From contig NZ_JBNPXQ010000001.1 of the NCBI RefSeq assembly GCF_050433225.1, positions 1,240,001 through 1,304,000 on the forward strand: a stretch of DNA of 64,000 bases, given 5' to 3'. The stretch comes from Sphingomonas_D zeicaulis. GTDB taxonomy: Bacteria; Pseudomonadota; Alphaproteobacteria; Sphingomonadales; Sphingomonadaceae. The notes beneath the pieces were generated by a model, which was not told where the DNA came from, searched no databases, and saw nothing but the letters and a program-made list of their open reading frames with translations. Below, piece after piece: positions 1 through 8,501 of the stretch (within the stretch, counting starts at the first letter, position 1; the number at the start of each line of letters is the position of its first letter). Both the position numbers and the translations under genes were made by a program.

Positions 1-2021
1 GACCAATAACGCGCCACCTGCACGCGGCCGCCCAGCCGAAGCTCCTCGCGGTCACGCAGATCCTCAAGCTCCGGGCCAATGTTGCGATCGAGCCGGAGAT
101 AGCCGACCAGGGCATAGGTGCTCTCGGAACCGACGGTCGCGTCGATCTCGTTGCGGCGGATCGAAAAGCCGTCCTTGTCGAGCCGGTAGCGATGCGTGAC
201 GCTGACGAAATCGCGATAGCGCACCGTGGTGCGGCCGACGATATCCGACGTGCGGCTGGAAAGCCCGGTGCCGTCGGGGAAAAGGCTGGGCTTGCTGGTC
301 AGGCGATAGCTCTGGCCGACGATCGCGTTGATCGACAGGCCCGGCCGGTCGAGCTGCCATTCGACGCCGTAGGTGACGCGCGTGCCATCCTCGTAGCGAT
401 CATAGCCCGGGAAGCGGTTGAGCGCGAACAGGTTGCTGTCTTCCAGGTCGACCGCGCGGGAATCCTCGTTGGGGATCTTGAGGTTGGCGACGTCGGGCGT
501 GGCGACCACCTGAACGCGCGGGGTCAGCCGCTGGGTGCCGCCGAACAACTCGCCCACGAACGGCCATTTCACGTCCACCGCCGCGCTGGCGATGCCGCGG
601 CCTTCCCAGCCGGGGCGGCCGCGATAGCTCTCGGTGATCGTGCGCAACACCTCGTCGGTATGATAGACGTCGCCGCGGACATAGCCGGTGAACACGACCT
701 CCTGGCCCATGCCGGTCAGCGTCCGCAGGTCCCAGCGCGCGCTGGCGAAGGCGCGCTGCGTATCCTGTCCTTCCGTGCGCGCCAGCGCGAGGCTGTTCGC
801 CTGCAGTTCGATCCGTCCGCCGAGCAGCGGATCCGTCAGGCGATAGCGATAATCGATGATCGGCAGAGCGATCGGCTGCTGGCTCTGTACGTCGTTGACG
901 CGCAGCGTCTGCACCGCCCAGCCGGCGATCGATAGGTAGGAATTATCGTCGATCCGCTCCGCCTCGACCACCGAACGCAGGCGATCTTCGCGGCTGATGT
1001 CATAGCGGCGCAGAAAGGTGCGGTCGGTGGTCAGCCGGCCCGAACCGCGCACGCTCCAATAGGGCGAAAGCTGGAACTTGCCGCTGACGTCGAGATAGCC
1101 GCGGAAATCGCGCTGCGAATCCGCGGTCTGCTCTGCGGTCGCCGGCAGGCGCGAACCATAGGTGGCCCAGCCGGAGACCTGGTAGGCGCCACTCGAGGTC
1201 AGCGCACGATACTGGCCTTCGATCGCGGGCAGCACCCCTGTATAGAGGTGCGGTGTAATCGTGACGTCGCGATTGGGGCCGAGCGGCATGTAGTAGGGCA
1301 GGCCGATCTCGAGCCCGTTGCGCCGGCTGTAGCGCAGGTTCGGCACCAGCAGGCCGGCGCCGCCGGCGCCGCCATCGGGATGCGACAGACCGGGCAGCGG
1401 AATGAACGGCAGCCCGAACATCTCGATGCGCGCGCCCTTGTAGCTGATGCGGTGGCGCACCGGATCATGGACAACCTTCACCGCGGTGATCCGCCAAACC
1501 GGATCCTTCGGGCAACCATCCTGGTTGACCACCGAACAGGGCGTGTAGGCGGCATGGTCCAGCGTCGAGACGCCGTTGACGCGGGTGCCGCGGCGGGCGG
1601 CGAGGCGGCCGCCATCCTGCAGCACGAGCAGCAGGTTTTCGACCGCGCCGTCCTTCAGCGTGTCGGTGAGCTCCACCGAATCGCCATAGGCGGTGTCGCC
1701 CCCCGGATTTGTCACCGCGACATTGCCGGTCGCGCGCACTTCACCGCTCTTGCGATTCCATGTCACGCTGTCCGCGCGCAGGCGGTTGCCTTCGCGAAAC
1801 ATGCGGACGTCGCCGCTGGCTGTCACGACATCCGCATCATTGTCATAGGTCAGCGCATCGGCGGTGAAATCGATCTGTTCGGGATCGGCCGGCGCCGCCG
1901 CCTCGGGGGGCAGCGGCGGCGGGTCGACCGGGCGCTCCGAAAGATCCTGCGCCGCTGCGCGGCTTTCCGCGAAGCCGGCGACAGCAAGCATGGCCACGAT
2001 GATTGCGATCCTGCTCGTCAC
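1..2021 (-). CDS. lptD: LPS-assembly protein LptD (3' end cut by window start)
   Basis: Outer-membrane beta-barrel that inserts lipopolysaccharide into the outer leaflet with LptE. The reading frame is open from a GTG at 2021 to the window edge (673 codons; the family is usually about 750-800). The N-terminus MTSRIAIIVAMLAVAGF..AAAQ is a signal peptide. An LptA/OstA-like domain follows (IDFTADALTYDNDADVVTASGD, then VTWNRKSGEVRATGN), then a conserved two-cysteine segment (YTPCSVVNQDGCPKDPVWRI) and long amphipathic strands rich in Tyr and Arg. GTG was chosen because GGGGA lies just upstream and it gives the complete signal peptide; ATG at 1991 is an alternative that would shorten it. It diverges from pepA across 157 bp. 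In related genomes surA often follows, which would lie beyond the window. Confidence 0.9.
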   Translation of the reverse strand, partial: MTSRIAIIVAMLAVAGFAESRAAAQDLSERPVDPPPLPPEAAAPADPEQIDFTADALTYDNDADVVTASGDVRMFREGNRLRADSVTWNRKSGEVRATGNVAVTNPGGDTAYGDSVELTDTLKDGAVENLLLVLQDGGRLAARRGTRVNGVSTLDHAAYTPCSVVNQDGCPKDPVWRITAVKVVHDPVRHRISYKGARIEMFGLPFIPLPGLSHPDGGAGGAGLLVPNLRYSRRNGLEIGLPYYMPLGPNRDVTITPHLYTGVLPAIEGQYRALTSSGAYQVSGWATYGSRLPATAEQTADSQRDFRGYLDVSGKFQLSPYWSVRGSGRLTTDRTFLRRYDISREDRLRSVVEAERIDDNSYLSIAGWAVQTLRVNDVQSQQPIALPIIDYRYRLTDPLLGGRIELQANSLALARTEGQDTQRAFASARWDLRTLTGMGQEVVFTGYVRGDVYHTDEVLRTITESYRGRPGWEGRGIASAAVDVKWPFVGELFGGTQRLTPRVQVVATPDVANLKIPNEDSRAVDLEDSNLFALNRFPGYDRYEDGTRVTYGVEWQLDRPGLSINAIVGQSYRLTSKPSLFPDGTGLSSRTSDIVGRTTVRYRDFVSVTHRYRLDKDGFSIRRNEIDATVGSESTYALVGYLRLDRNIGPELEDLRDREELRLGGRVQVARYW

Positions 2022-2178
2022 CGAAGTCCCCACACACCATATGCCGAACGCTGCATCCGACGGCCTATCGCATCGCTCAGCGCCAACCGCAATTGCCCTG
2101 ACGTCGGGCGGGGTTGGCCTGAACGGTCCGGCTGGCCTAGAGAGGCAGCCGACGTCTCGCATCAGGACAGCATAGATC

Positions 2179-3651
2179 ATGCGTATCAGCTTCGCCGACA
2201 CCGCGCCCGAGGGCGCCCACGCCCTCGCTTTTCCCGTCGCCAAGGGCGCGCTCGAAGCGCTGCCGCTCGCCGGGCTTGAGGCTGGCGACGTGGCGCATGC
2301 GCGGCTGACCGCGGCCGCGCAGCGCTTCGAAGGCGATTCGGGCAGCATCGTCGAATTTTTCGTCGGCGCGGGTGATGGGGTGCGCCGCGTGCTGCTGGTC
2401 GGCATCGGCAAAGCCGCACCGACCGATCTGGAGAAAGCGGGCGGCGCACTGGTCGCGCGGCTGCAGACCTCGGGCGAAACTCGGCTGGTCGTCACGCTCG
2501 GCGGCGAGGGTGGCGATGCCGAGGCGGCCGCACGCGTGGCGTTCGGCGCAGCGCAGCGCAACTGGCGGATCGATACCTATCGCACCAAGCTGACCGCCAA
2601 GCAGAAGCCGACCCTTGAGGAACTGATCGTCATTGGAGGCGGCAGCGGTGCCGACGAGGCATGGTCGCGGCTCTCGGCGATTGCGGAGGGGCTGTTCCTG
2701 ACCCGTGAACTCGTGTCCGAGCCGCCCAACATCATCTATCCGGAAAGCTTCGTCGAACGCTGCCGTTCGCTCGCCGAGCTCGGCGTCGAGATCGAAGTGC
2801 TGGACGAGGCGGCGATGGCGGCCGCGGGGATGGGCGCGCTGCTCGGCGTGTCCCAAGGCTCGGCGCGCGAGGCGCAAGTGCTGGTGATGCGCTGGAACGG
2901 TGCCGAGAGCGCCGACCAGCCGACCGTCGCCTTCGTCGGCAAGGGCGTGACCTTCGACACCGGCGGCATCTCGCTGAAGCCGGGCGCCGGCATGGAAGAC
3001 ATGAAGTGGGACATGGGCGGCGCGGGCGCCGTCGCCGGTGCGATGAAGGCGCTGGCACTGCGCAAGGCGCGCGCCAATGTGATCGGCGTGTGCGGTCTTG
3101 TGGAGAATATGCCGTCCGGCACCGCGCAGCGCCCGGGCGACGTCGTCACCAGCATGTCCGGCCAGACGATCGAGGTGATCAACACCGACGCCGAAGGGCG
3201 ATTGGTGCTGTGCGACGTGATCACCTGGGTTCAGCGCAACCATTCGCCTTCGGTGATCGTCGATCTGGCGACGCTGACCGGCGCGATGATCATCGCGCTG
3301 GGCAACGAATATGCCGGGCTGTTCTCCAACGACGATACGCTCGCCGACCAGCTTCTCGCCGTGGGCAAGGCGGTGGGCGATCCGCTGTGGCGCTTCCCGC
3401 TTTCCGATGATTACGACAAGCTGATCGACAGCCCGATCGCCGACATGAAGAATGTCGGCCCGCGCGGCGCCGGATCGATCACCGCGGCGCAGTTCATCCA
3501 GCGCTTCGTCGACGAGGGCGTGAAATGGGCGCATCTCGACATCGCCGGCATGGTCTGGTCCGACAAGGCGACGCCGCTGTGGGAGAAGGGCGCGACCGGC
3601 TATGGCGTGCGCCTGCTCGACCGGCTCGTCGCCGACCAGTTCGAGGGCTGA
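2179..3651 (+). CDS. pepA: Leucyl aminopeptidase (M17 family)
   Basis: Cytosolic dinuclear metalloaminopeptidase that removes N-terminal residues from peptides. The 490-residue protein has the family signature NTDAEGRLVL at 335-344. By motif alignment with E. coli PepA the metal ligands are K255, D260, D278, D337 and E339, and the catalytic pair is K267 and R341. All are present, so it should be active. The N-terminal macro-like domain is divergent, as usual in the family. It is followed after 6 bp by holC, a conserved pairing in proteobacteria that suggests co-transcription. Start is the ATG at 2179. Confidence 0.96.
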   Translation: MRISFADTAPEGAHALAFPVAKGALEALPLAGLEAGDVAHARLTAAAQRFEGDSGSIVEFFVGAGDGVRRVLLVGIGKAAPTDLEKAGGALVARLQTSGETRLVVTLGGEGGDAEAAARVAFGAAQRNWRIDTYRTKLTAKQKPTLEELIVIGGGSGADEAWSRLSAIAEGLFLTRELVSEPPNIIYPESFVERCRSLAELGVEIEVLDEAAMAAAGMGALLGVSQGSAREAQVLVMRWNGAESADQPTVAFVGKGVTFDTGGISLKPGAGMEDMKWDMGGAGAVAGAMKALALRKARANVIGVCGLVENMPSGTAQRPGDVVTSMSGQTIEVINTDAEGRLVLCDVITWVQRNHSPSVIVDLATLTGAMIIALGNEYAGLFSNDDTLADQLLAVGKAVGDPLWRFPLSDDYDKLIDSPIADMKNVGPRGAGSITAAQFIQRFVDEGVKWAHLDIAGMVWSDKATPLWEKGATGYGVRLLDRLVADQFEG

Positions 3652-3657
3652 TCGGCG

Positions 3658-4098
3658 GTGCAGGTGGACTTCTACCACCTGACCGCGCGGCCAGTGGAGG
3701 CGGTGCTGCCGCGCATCGCCGACCGCGTGTTGGAATCGGGCGCGCGGCTGCTGGTGGTCTCGGCGGACGAGGCACAGCGCGAGCGCATCGACGGCGCGCT
3801 GTGGACGCAGGACAAGGAAAGCTTCCTGCCGCATGGGTTGGCGGGTGGCGACCATGATGCCGACCAGCCCGTGCTGATCGGCGCGGACGTCGCCGCCGCG
3901 AATGGCGCAAGCCACGTCGCGCTGGTCGACGGCGAATGGCGGGATGCCGCGCTGGACTTCGACCGCGCCTTCCACTTCTTCGACGAAGCGAGCATCGCCG
4001 TGGCACGCACCGCATGGCGCGCACTTTCCGGCCGCGAGGGCATCGAGCCGCGCTACTGGAAGCAGAACGAACAGGGTCGCTGGGAACGAGTGGCTTAG
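3658..4098 (+). CDS. holC: DNA polymerase III chi subunit
   Basis: Clamp-loader accessory subunit that links the polymerase III holoenzyme to single-stranded-DNA-binding protein. The 146-residue protein shows the chi pattern: MQVDFYHLTARPVEAVLPRI at the N-terminus, a central GARLLVVSADEAQRERIDGALW, then FLPHGLAGG, DQPVLIG and a terminal RYWKQNEQGRWERVA. The start is a GTG six bases after the pepA stop, supporting translation from the pepA message. Nothing looks missing for this short family. Confidence 0.92.
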   Translation: MQVDFYHLTARPVEAVLPRIADRVLESGARLLVVSADEAQRERIDGALWTQDKESFLPHGLAGGDHDADQPVLIGADVAAANGASHVALVDGEWRDAALDFDRAFHFFDEASIAVARTAWRALSGREGIEPRYWKQNEQGRWERVA

Positions 4099-4189
4099 CC
4101 CGCAGACCAAACCCCGACTTGCCCCCGCGCGGCCGAGCGGCTAGGGGGCGGCCACTTTTTCCCCAGCAACTTTACGGAGCGACACGGCA

Positions 4190-4612
4190 ATGGCCGCGAA
4201 CCGGACCTTTTCGATCATCAAGCCCGATGCCACCCGCCGCAACCTGACCGGTGCAGTCACCAAGATGCTGGAAGAAGCGGGCCTGCGCGTCGTCGCTTCC
4301 AAGCGCATCCAACTCTCCAAGGAGCAGGCCGAGGAATTCTACGGCGTCCACAAGGAACGCCCCTTCTTCAACGATCTGGTCGGCTTCATGACCTCCGGCC
4401 CGGTCGTCGTGCAGGTGCTGGAAGGCGAGAACGCCGTGCAGCGCAATCGCGACATCATGGGCGCCACCAATCCGGCGAACGCCGATGCCGGCACGATCCG
4501 CAAGGAACTCGCCGAATCGATCGAGGCGAACAGCGTCCACGGTTCGGACAGCGATGAGAATGCGGCGATCGAGATCGCCTTCTTCTTCAAGCCGGAAGAA
4601 ATCGTCGGCTGA
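4190..4612 (+). CDS. ndk: Nucleoside diphosphate kinase
   Basis: Transfers the gamma-phosphate of ATP to nucleoside diphosphates through a phosphohistidine. The 140-residue length is typical. The active-site histidine is H117 in NSVHGSDS. The N-terminal FSIIKPDATRRNL and the central DIMGATNPANADAGTIRKEL are hallmark motifs. It lies 91 bp after holC, with GGAG about 10 bases before ATG, and probably has its own promoter. A GC-rich stem-loop follows the stop and separates it from the convergent poxB. Confidence 0.97.
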   Translation: MAANRTFSIIKPDATRRNLTGAVTKMLEEAGLRVVASKRIQLSKEQAEEFYGVHKERPFFNDLVGFMTSGPVVVQVLEGENAVQRNRDIMGATNPANADAGTIRKELAESIEANSVHGSDSDENAAIEIAFFFKPEEIVG

Positions 4613-4620
4613 TCGCGAAG

Positions 4621-4647
4621 GGGGCGCGGCATCGATCGCCGCGCCCC
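4621..4647. terminator. Stem-loop between convergent ndk and poxB
   Basis: A perfect 10-bp inverted repeat (GGGGCGCGGC / GCCGCGCCCC) surrounds a 7-base loop between two converging genes, 9 bases after the ndk stop. There is no U-tract on either side, so it may be a weak intrinsic terminator or only an mRNA 3' stabiliser. Confidence 0.5.
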
Positions 4648-4654
4648 TGCTCTC

Positions 4655-6379
4655 TCAACTTCTGAAGTTCGTCCGCGCCAGTTCGACGACTTCGCTGCCC
4701 CGACCGCTGATGATCGCCTTGAGCATATAGAGGCTGAAGCCCTTGGCCTGTTCGAGCTGGATCTTGGGCGGCATCACCAGTTCCTGCTTCGCCGTCACCA
4801 CATCCACCAGCACCGGCCCCGGATGCGCCAGCGCCTCGCGCAGCGCGCCCTCCAGCGCGGCCGAATCGGTGACGCGGAAGCTCTTCACCCCCATCGCTGT
4901 CGCCATCGCCGCGAAATCGGGGTTTTCCAGATCGGTGCCGCTGTCGAGATAGCCGCCGGCCTTCATCTCCATCGCGACGAATCCCAGCGAGCCATTGTTG
5001 AAAACGATCACCTTCACCGGCAGACCGAGCTGGGTAAGGCTGATGAAATCGCCCATCATCATCGTGAACCCGCCATCGCCGGACAGTGAAACCACCTGCC
5101 GCTCGGGCGCCGCCGCCTGCGCACCGATCGCCTGCAGCATCGCATTCGCCATCGAACCATGATTGAACGAGCCGAGCAGCCGGCGCTTGCCGTTCATCTT
5201 CAGGTAGCGCGCGGCCCACACCGTCGGCGTGCCGACATCGGCGGTGAAGATCGCATCCTCGGCTGCGATCTCGCTGACCAGCCGGGTCAGATATTGCGGA
5301 TGGATCGGGCGGCCGGGCTTGTCGGGCACCGCGAGATCGTCGAGACCCTCCCGCGCTTTTGCATAATGTTTGAGTGCGGTTGAGAGGAAGGCCTCATCGG
5401 ACCGCGGCTTGAGCTTCGGCAGCAGCGCCGCGATCGTCTCACCCACATCGCCGACGATGCCCTGTGTCAAGGTGGCGCGACGGCCCAGAGCGCCGGGATC
5501 GCGATCGACCTGAACGATCTTTGCGTCCTTGGGATAGAAGGCGCGATAGGGGAAATCGGTACCGAGCATCAGCAGCGTGTCGCTGCTCATCATCGCATGA
5601 TAGCCGGAAGAAAAACCGATCAGCCCGGTCATCCCGACATCATAGGGATTGTCCCACTCTACATGCTCCTTGCCGCGCAGGGCATGGACGATCGGCGCGC
5701 GCAACCGCGCCGCGAGATCGACCACCGCATCATGCGCGCCCGCGCAGCCGCTGCCGGCAAGGATTGTGATTGCCTCCGATCCGTCGAGCAGGGCCGCCAG
5801 CCGGTCCAGTTCGGTGTCGGCGGGCAGGATGCGCGGGGGCAGGGGCGCGGCCCAAGCTGTCGAGGCACCGGCGGGTGCTTCGGCCAGCGCGACATCCCCG
5901 GGAATGACGATGACGGCCACGCCGCCGCGCCCGACCGCGGTGTTCAACGCGCGATGCAGCACTTCCGGCATTTGCGAAGGGCTAGAAACAAGTTCGACGA
6001 AGTCGCTGCATTCGCGAAATAATTCCTGCGGATGCGTTTCCTGGAAATAGCCGAGGCCGATCTCGGATGAGGGGATGTGCGCGGCGATGGCGAGCACGGG
6101 CACATGGTTGCGCTGGCAATCGAACAGCCCGTTGATCAGGTGGAGGTTGCCCGGCCCGCAGCTGCCCGCGCACACCGCCAGCTTGCCCGTGATCGCCGCT
6201 TCGGCTCCCGCCGCGAAGGCTGCGGTCTCCTCGTGGCGGACATGCATCCATTCGATCCGGCCGAGCCGGCGCAGGCTGTCATTGAGGCCATTCAAACTGT
6301 CCCCGGTGACGCCCCAGATACGCTGGCCGCCGGCATCGGCAAGCGTGTGGGCGAGAAGATCGGCAACGGTTCGGGCCAT
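4655..6379 (-). CDS. poxB: Pyruvate oxidase/dehydrogenase (quinone), PoxB-type
   Basis: TPP- and FAD-dependent peripheral membrane enzyme that decarboxylates pyruvate to acetate and CO2 and passes electrons to ubiquinone. The product is 574 residues (E. coli PoxB is 572). The TPP-activating Glu is E50 in VRHEETAAF. The TPP-Mg motif is GDGGFTMMMGD followed by VFNNGSLGFVAMEMKAGGY. The C-terminus GFSLYMLKAIISGRG..EVVELARTN matches the lipid-binding amphipathic tail of PoxB, which separates it from acetolactate synthases. ATG 6379 was chosen over an upstream in-frame ATG because homology begins at MARTVADLLA and GGGAG precedes it. A same-strand SDR gene lies upstream, separated by a stem-loop. 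Confidence 0.93.
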   Translation of the reverse strand: MARTVADLLAHTLADAGGQRIWGVTGDSLNGLNDSLRRLGRIEWMHVRHEETAAFAAGAEAAITGKLAVCAGSCGPGNLHLINGLFDCQRNHVPVLAIAAHIPSSEIGLGYFQETHPQELFRECSDFVELVSSPSQMPEVLHRALNTAVGRGGVAVIVIPGDVALAEAPAGASTAWAAPLPPRILPADTELDRLAALLDGSEAITILAGSGCAGAHDAVVDLAARLRAPIVHALRGKEHVEWDNPYDVGMTGLIGFSSGYHAMMSSDTLLMLGTDFPYRAFYPKDAKIVQVDRDPGALGRRATLTQGIVGDVGETIAALLPKLKPRSDEAFLSTALKHYAKAREGLDDLAVPDKPGRPIHPQYLTRLVSEIAAEDAIFTADVGTPTVWAARYLKMNGKRRLLGSFNHGSMANAMLQAIGAQAAAPERQVVSLSGDGGFTMMMGDFISLTQLGLPVKVIVFNNGSLGFVAMEMKAGGYLDSGTDLENPDFAAMATAMGVKSFRVTDSAALEGALREALAHPGPVLVDVVTAKQELVMPPKIQLEQAKGFSLYMLKAIISGRGSEVVELARTNFRS

Positions 6380-6500
6380 GGTCGGCGGACTCCCTGGGTA
6401 CTGGCGCCCATCAACACGGGCACCCCTTATGGAAGCCCATGCGGCGCGATCCGGTTCCATGCGGCTTTGCTCACCGCTCGTCAGGAATATGCACGCCGCT

Positions 6501-6532
6501 CCCGCCCATCGTCGAGTGCGACGATAGGCGGG
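6501..6532 (-). terminator. Stem-loop downstream of the SDR gene
   Basis: CCCGCC-c-ATCGTCG, loop AGTG, CGACGAT-a-GGCGGG: a 13-bp stem with one mismatch, 20 bases beyond the SDR stop codon and before poxB on the same strand. It lacks a U-run. It probably ends or trims the SDR transcript. Confidence 0.5.
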
Positions 6533-6551
6533 GTGGATCGCGCCGATGCCG

Positions 6552-7292
6552 TCAGGTGTTCAGCCCGCCATCCACGTTGAGGATGACGCCGCTGATCTGC
6601 CGCGCCGCGGGGCTCGCGAGGAAGGCGACTGCGGCGGCCACGTCCCGCGGTTCGCCATAGCGGCCGAGCGGGATCAGTGCGCGCTGAAAGTCGGCGAATT
6701 CGCCATCGGCCGGGTTCATGTCGGTGTTGGTCGAGCCCGGCTGGACGAGGTTGACAGTAATGTCACGCGGGCCGAGTTCGCGGGCGAGGCCGCGCGTGAA
6801 GGAATGGAGCGCGGATTTGGTCATGTAATAGACCGTACCGGTGTCTCCCACGATGCGGTCGGCGCCCGCCGATCCGATCCCGATCACGCGGCCGCCTTCG
6901 CTGAGATGCGGTATCGCCGCCTGCGCCGCGAGGATCGGGGAGCGGATGTTGACGTTGAGCAGCGCGTCGATCGAGTCCAGCGCCATGCCGGCGATCGTAT
7001 CGTAGATCACGATCGCGGCATTGTTGACGAGGATGTCGAGCCCGCCCAGCGCTGACGCAGCATCGTCCACCGACTGCTTGACCGCCGCAGGATCGGCGCT
7101 GTCCGCCTGGAAGGCAAAGCCCTTGCGCCCCTCGGCTTCGATCGTGCGAACGACCTCGGCGGCGCGATCGGCCGAGCGTTCGTAGGTGATGGCAACATCG
7201 GCGCCCTTTTCGGCGAGCGCCAAGGCGATCGCGGCGCCGATGCCACGAGACGCGCCCGTCACGAGCGCACGCTTGCCAGCCAGTTCAGTCAT
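6552..7292 (-). CDS. SDR-family NAD(P)-dependent oxidoreductase
   Basis: Classical short-chain dehydrogenase of 246 residues. The cofactor motif is TGASRGIG, the structural motif NNAA, and the active site is a Ser in GIGSAGADR with YYMTK (Tyr-x3-Lys). The C-terminal GVILNVDGGLNT is typical of FabG-like enzymes, but the genuine fabG of this window sits in the fatty-acid cluster, so this one probably acts on another carbonyl or alcohol. ATG 7292 fits the family N-terminus (MTELAGKRALVTG). It is divergent from a TetR regulator across 80 bp containing two similar operator-like sites, so it is the likely regulated target. The substrate cannot be read from sequence. Confidence 0.9.
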   Translation of the reverse strand: MTELAGKRALVTGASRGIGAAIALALAEKGADVAITYERSADRAAEVVRTIEAEGRKGFAFQADSADPAAVKQSVDDAASALGGLDILVNNAAIVIYDTIAGMALDSIDALLNVNIRSPILAAQAAIPHLSEGGRVIGIGSAGADRIVGDTGTVYYMTKSALHSFTRGLARELGPRDITVNLVQPGSTNTDMNPADGEFADFQRALIPLGRYGEPRDVAAAVAFLASPAARQISGVILNVDGGLNT

Positions 7293-7304
7293 GGATCGTC
7301 TTTC

Positions 7305-7319
7305 TATAATGATCAATAC
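7305..7319. promoter_or_regulatory. Candidate TetR operator, copy 1
   Basis: TATAATGATCAATAC lies 13 bases before the SDR start codon. It matches copy 2 at 12 of 15 positions (TATAAYGATCRATRC), and each copy is centred on a palindromic GATC core. Two similar sites between a TetR-family gene and its divergent target are typical of operators. Inference from sequence only. Confidence 0.5.
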
Positions 7320-7361
7320 ACAATTAGCTAGGAAGGTTGATTTCGGGTGTCAACGGATTTA

Positions 7362-7376
7362 TATAACGATCGATGC
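7362..7376. promoter_or_regulatory. Candidate TetR operator, copy 2, overlapping the tetR start
   Basis: TATAACGATCGATGC includes the ATG of the regulator gene (7373-7375), so bound protein could block its own expression. It is the second copy of the 15-bp motif found near the SDR start. Confidence 0.48.
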
Positions 7377-8035
7377 AGAAATCGGATCAGCCCGAAAATG
7401 CCGACGGGGGCGGTGTGCGAAGCCGGGGGCGGCCGCGTGCTTTCGATCGGGAGGCGGCGCTCGCCAGCGCCACGAGGCTGTTCTGGACCAAGGGCTATGA
7501 GGCGACGTCGATTGCCGATCTGACCAAGGCCATGGGGATCGGATCGCCTAGCCTCTATGCCGCCTTTGGCTCGAAGGAGGCGCTCTACGCCGAGGCGCTG
7601 CGCCACTATCATGACCATAACGAGCCCTATTTCTGGACACGTTTCGCCGCCGCCTCCACTGCGCGCGCGGCATTCGACGCTTTCCTGATGGATTCGGCCG
7701 CGGCACTCACCGGCTGCGTCGTCGACAATCCTCGCGGCTGCATGGTGGCGCTGTCGTCGGTGGGCAGCGAAGGGCATGCGGAACTGGGCGATCTGGTGCG
7801 CGCGTCCCGCGGGGAGACCTTCGCGCGGCTCAAGCGGCGGCTGGATCGGGGCGTTGCCGACGGCGATGTTCCCGCCGGAACCGATACCGCCGCGCTGGCC
7901 CGCTTCGTGCAGATCGTCCAGAACGGCATGTCGATCCTCGCCCGCGACGGCGCCACCCGCGCCGATCTGGAAGAGGTTGTCGCGGTGGCGATGCTCGGCT
8001 GGGATGCGCGGGCAGGTGGCCCGTCCTTATTGTAG
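7373..8035 (+). CDS. TetR/AcrR-family transcriptional regulator
   Basis: A 220-residue repressor-type protein. The N-terminal helix-turn-helix is RGRPRAFDREAALASATRLF followed by GYEATSIADLTKAMGIGSPS and LYAAFGSKEALYAEAL (about residues 18-72). The remainder is the all-helical ligand-binding domain with CVVDNPRGCMVA, a pattern seen in TetR proteins with the TetR_C_16/AefR-like C-terminal domain. It is divergent from the SDR gene, which it probably represses. Its 3' end overlaps by 9 bp the stop of a decayed DUF1761 gene on the other strand. The ligand is unknown. Confidence 0.9.
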   Translation: MQKSDQPENADGGGVRSRGRPRAFDREAALASATRLFWTKGYEATSIADLTKAMGIGSPSLYAAFGSKEALYAEALRHYHDHNEPYFWTRFAAASTARAAFDAFLMDSAAALTGCVVDNPRGCMVALSSVGSEGHAELGDLVRASRGETFARLKRRLDRGVADGDVPAGTDTAALARFVQIVQNGMSILARDGATRADLEEVVAVAMLGWDARAGGPSLL

Positions 8036-8200
8036 CGTCCCGATGATGAAGCCGAACGCCGTGAACTGCACGACGTGATAGCCGCCATCGATCAGCCAAT
8101 GCTTCAGGCTGCGATGCTCGAACAGATAGTTGATCCCGAACGACGGGGCGACCCAGGCGATCCCGCACGCAACCCCTCGACGATCTTGTCGCGGGTGGGT
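8027..8200 (-). pseudogene. C-terminal remnant of a DUF1761 membrane protein
   Basis: The frame ending at the TAA at 8027-8029 reads GIAWVAPSFGINYLFEHRSL, then KHWLIDGGYHVVQFTAFGFI and IGTLQ. This resembles the last 45 or so residues of DUF1761 proteins (small integral membrane proteins of about 130-140 residues with a terminal INYLFEGRSLK..GYH pattern). Upstream the frame meets a TAA at 8201-8203 with no start codon and no recognisable N-terminal half, so the gene is truncated by deletion or rearrangement. Other frames upstream do not restore the missing part. The family assignment is from memory of the motif. Confidence 0.6.
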
Positions 8201-8501
8201 TTAGGCGGGTTGATGAGCGGTAGTTGATTGAATGTTCAGTCAAGAGTCAGGAGGGCGGATCGCCGATTCAAACCTAAACGCGATGACGATAGCCATGCGT
8301 CAGCGATGCGCTGCCTGCGCCGAAATGCCGGGCAGCGACTCCGTCAGGGGGTGATCGGGAAGGTCGAACAGACCGAATTTCACTGTAACGCGTGTCACTT
8401 TCGCCCCTGTGTCGGCACGCTTCCAACCAGGGAGAGCATCTTTTTTCATCCCGGCCGCGAGTCGGTCCAGCTTGATGGGCGCCGATGGGCTCGCCGTCAC
8501 C
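8201..8501. other. Non-coding or decayed interval with an orphan operator
   Basis: No convincing gene is visible here. It holds a 20-bp near-palindrome at 8224-8243 followed by AGGAGGG at 8249-8255 with no usable start codon downstream. A 66-codon leftward frame from a GTG at about 8497 lacks recognisable domains and is not called. The interval looks like the residue of a deleted regulated gene beside the DUF1761 remnant. Confidence 0.5.
8224..8243. promoter_or_regulatory. Orphan TetR-type operator-like palindrome
   Basis: The 20-bp sequence TTGATTGAATGTTCAGTCAA is symmetric at 16 of 20 positions (TTGAYTGAAYRTTCARTCAA). This form is common for TetR-family operators that overlap promoters. 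A Shine-Dalgarno-like AGGAGGG follows 6 bases later, but no start codon follows it. It differs from the two sites at the SDR/TetR promoter. Confidence 0.5.

Noticed and set aside
2137..4110. A 657-codon minus-strand frame opposite pepA and holC
   Set aside because: Both plus-strand genes are clearly recognised with intact catalytic residues; the reverse frame reads as His/Arg/Ala-rich low-complexity protein.
8300..8497. A 66-codon leftward frame starting at a GTG just after the YCII gene
   Set aside because: No recognisable domain, weak start region and located in an interval that looks decayed.
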